64,000 bases of DNA from an uncultured Kiloniellaceae bacterium (lineage in GTDB: Bacteria > Pseudomonadota > Alphaproteobacteria > Kiloniellales > Kiloniellaceae). Made by a program: the position numbers and the translations under genes. The notes beneath the pieces are model-generated. The model searched no databases. It was not told the DNA's origin and saw nothing but the letters and a program-made list of their open reading frames with translations. The DNA lies in NCBI GenBank assembly GCA_947493695.1, contig CANLSF010000007.1, positions 310,001 through 374,000 of the forward strand, given 5' to 3'. Shown piece after piece: positions 63,573 through 64,000 of the stretch. The number at the start of each line of letters is the position of its first letter. Position 1 is the stretch's first letter.

Positions 63573-63839
63573 GTGAAATACCTCTTGTTGTTATCACATA
63601 TTATATGTCTTCCTAATAATATAGCGATCAATCGTAAATATTTCATCATAATTTACGATAATAATTATTTTAAGTCGTAGAAAATTTCATTCTCCTTATA
63701 TTTTTAAATACAAATTTATTATTTAAAATATTTCATCGTACATTCAAATAACGCGCATGAATCTGACCCTACGCAGACCCCCAATATTACTGAAACATCA
63801 GCAGTCTCCCGGATGCTGCCATAGAGTGACGCCACTGGC
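63573..63839. other. sharply AT-rich gap
   Basis: Bases about 63590-63760 are nearly all A and T, far from the GC-rich surroundings. It can hold the leftward promoter of the 48-residue gene. I find no gene in it. It borders a decayed gene copy, so it may mark an old junction. Confidence 0.5.
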
Positions 63840-63966
63840 ATCACCGACGCCGGTGAATGCGCAACAGCATCGCCGTCGCCGGCCCCAATGCGACTGACAC
63901 CCTAGCCAAGGCCTGCCCCGTGGGTTTCCACGACAGCGCCTTATCCCCAGCAGCATGGGCTTGCAA
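63840..63966 (+). pseudogene. decayed fragment of soxG
   Basis: About 127 bases align to soxG 62670-62796: both have TCACCGACGCCGGTGAA, then ATCGCCGTC..GGCCCCAA, then CTAGCCAAGG-like and TTTCCACGACAGCG. A one-base deletion after GGTGAA shifts the frame, after which IAVAGPNATDTLAKA and FHDSA can be read. No start, no end, and no neighbouring sox genes are visible before the window closes. Confidence 0.75.
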
Positions 63967-64000
63967 GTCTGGGCGCTTTGTCGCCTCCCCTCCATGTCTC

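Overview
The window looks like chromosomal DNA of a GC-rich, free-living, probably marine alphaproteobacterium of the Rhodospirillales/Kiloniellales type. This is inferred from gene families (heterotetrameric sarcosine oxidase soxBDAG, GbdR-like regulator, corrinoid methyl-transfer genes with DUF1638 and 'virulence factor' partners, TRAP transporter, CreD, DUF3775, DUF1488, LOV-type kinase, PilZ-tailed chemoreceptor). I see no rRNA, tRNA, CRISPR array, prophage or intact insertion sequence.

Layout. 0-5.4 kb: a secreted unknown protein, a leftward set (YcgN-like cysteine-cluster protein, ferredoxin-like protein, class I glutamine amidotransferase), then hutH behind a HutC-type operator and a MarR regulator ending in a very strong terminator. 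5.7-14.9 kb: a DHFR-like reductase with a TetR regulator, a ferredoxin-NADP reductase, the sulfate-activation pair cysD-cysNC bracketed by two paralogous six-helix membrane proteins, and a saccharopine-dehydrogenase-like gene divergent from an Lrp regulator. 15-18 kb: a 996-residue membrane histidine kinase with a LOV-like domain. 18.5-24.8 kb: a corrinoid-dependent methyl-transfer operon (corrinoid protein, DUF1638, virulence-factor-like, MetF-like, methyl-THF:corrinoid methyltransferase, RamA-like activator) without a substrate methyltransferase in the window. 24.8-27.7 kb: a translationally coupled operon of a 45-residue exported peptide, a 588-residue polytopic membrane protein of no recognised family and a periplasmic binding protein. 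This is my best candidate for an undescribed system. 28-35 kb: DoxX-like protein, small envelope proteins, DUF3775, creD, a DUF1772/TetR divergent pair and a cytochrome P460. 35.7-42.6 kb: a membrane-anchored glutamate-synthase-like protein, a polysaccharide-deacetylase-fold hydrolase, a TRAP dctPQM operon behind a sigma-54-like promoter, and a DinB protein. 42.6-54.7 kb: a duplicated-sensor chemoreceptor with PilZ tail, an SDR, a TetR/DUF1330-like pair whose start codons lie inside paired operators, an MFS transporter, a LAS-type peptidase candidate, a 1.08-kb insertion-like segment flanked by a repeat, a FAN1-like nuclease fused to a DEDDh exonuclease, and a GST. 54.7-64 kb: a GT39-like protein coupled to a GbdR-like regulator, then soxBDAG, DUF1488, a tiny basic protein, an AT-rich gap and a decayed soxG fragment.

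How the parts fit. The corrinoid operon could move a methyl group from a methylated amine to tetrahydrofolate, MetF would feed it into the one-carbon pool, and SoxBDAG oxidises sarcosine to glycine giving methylene-THF. With the GbdR-like regulator this suggests betaine or methylamine catabolism split over two loci of the window. That link is inference. Many start codons were moved inward from the longest frame on ribosome-binding-site or family evidence, as stated per entry.
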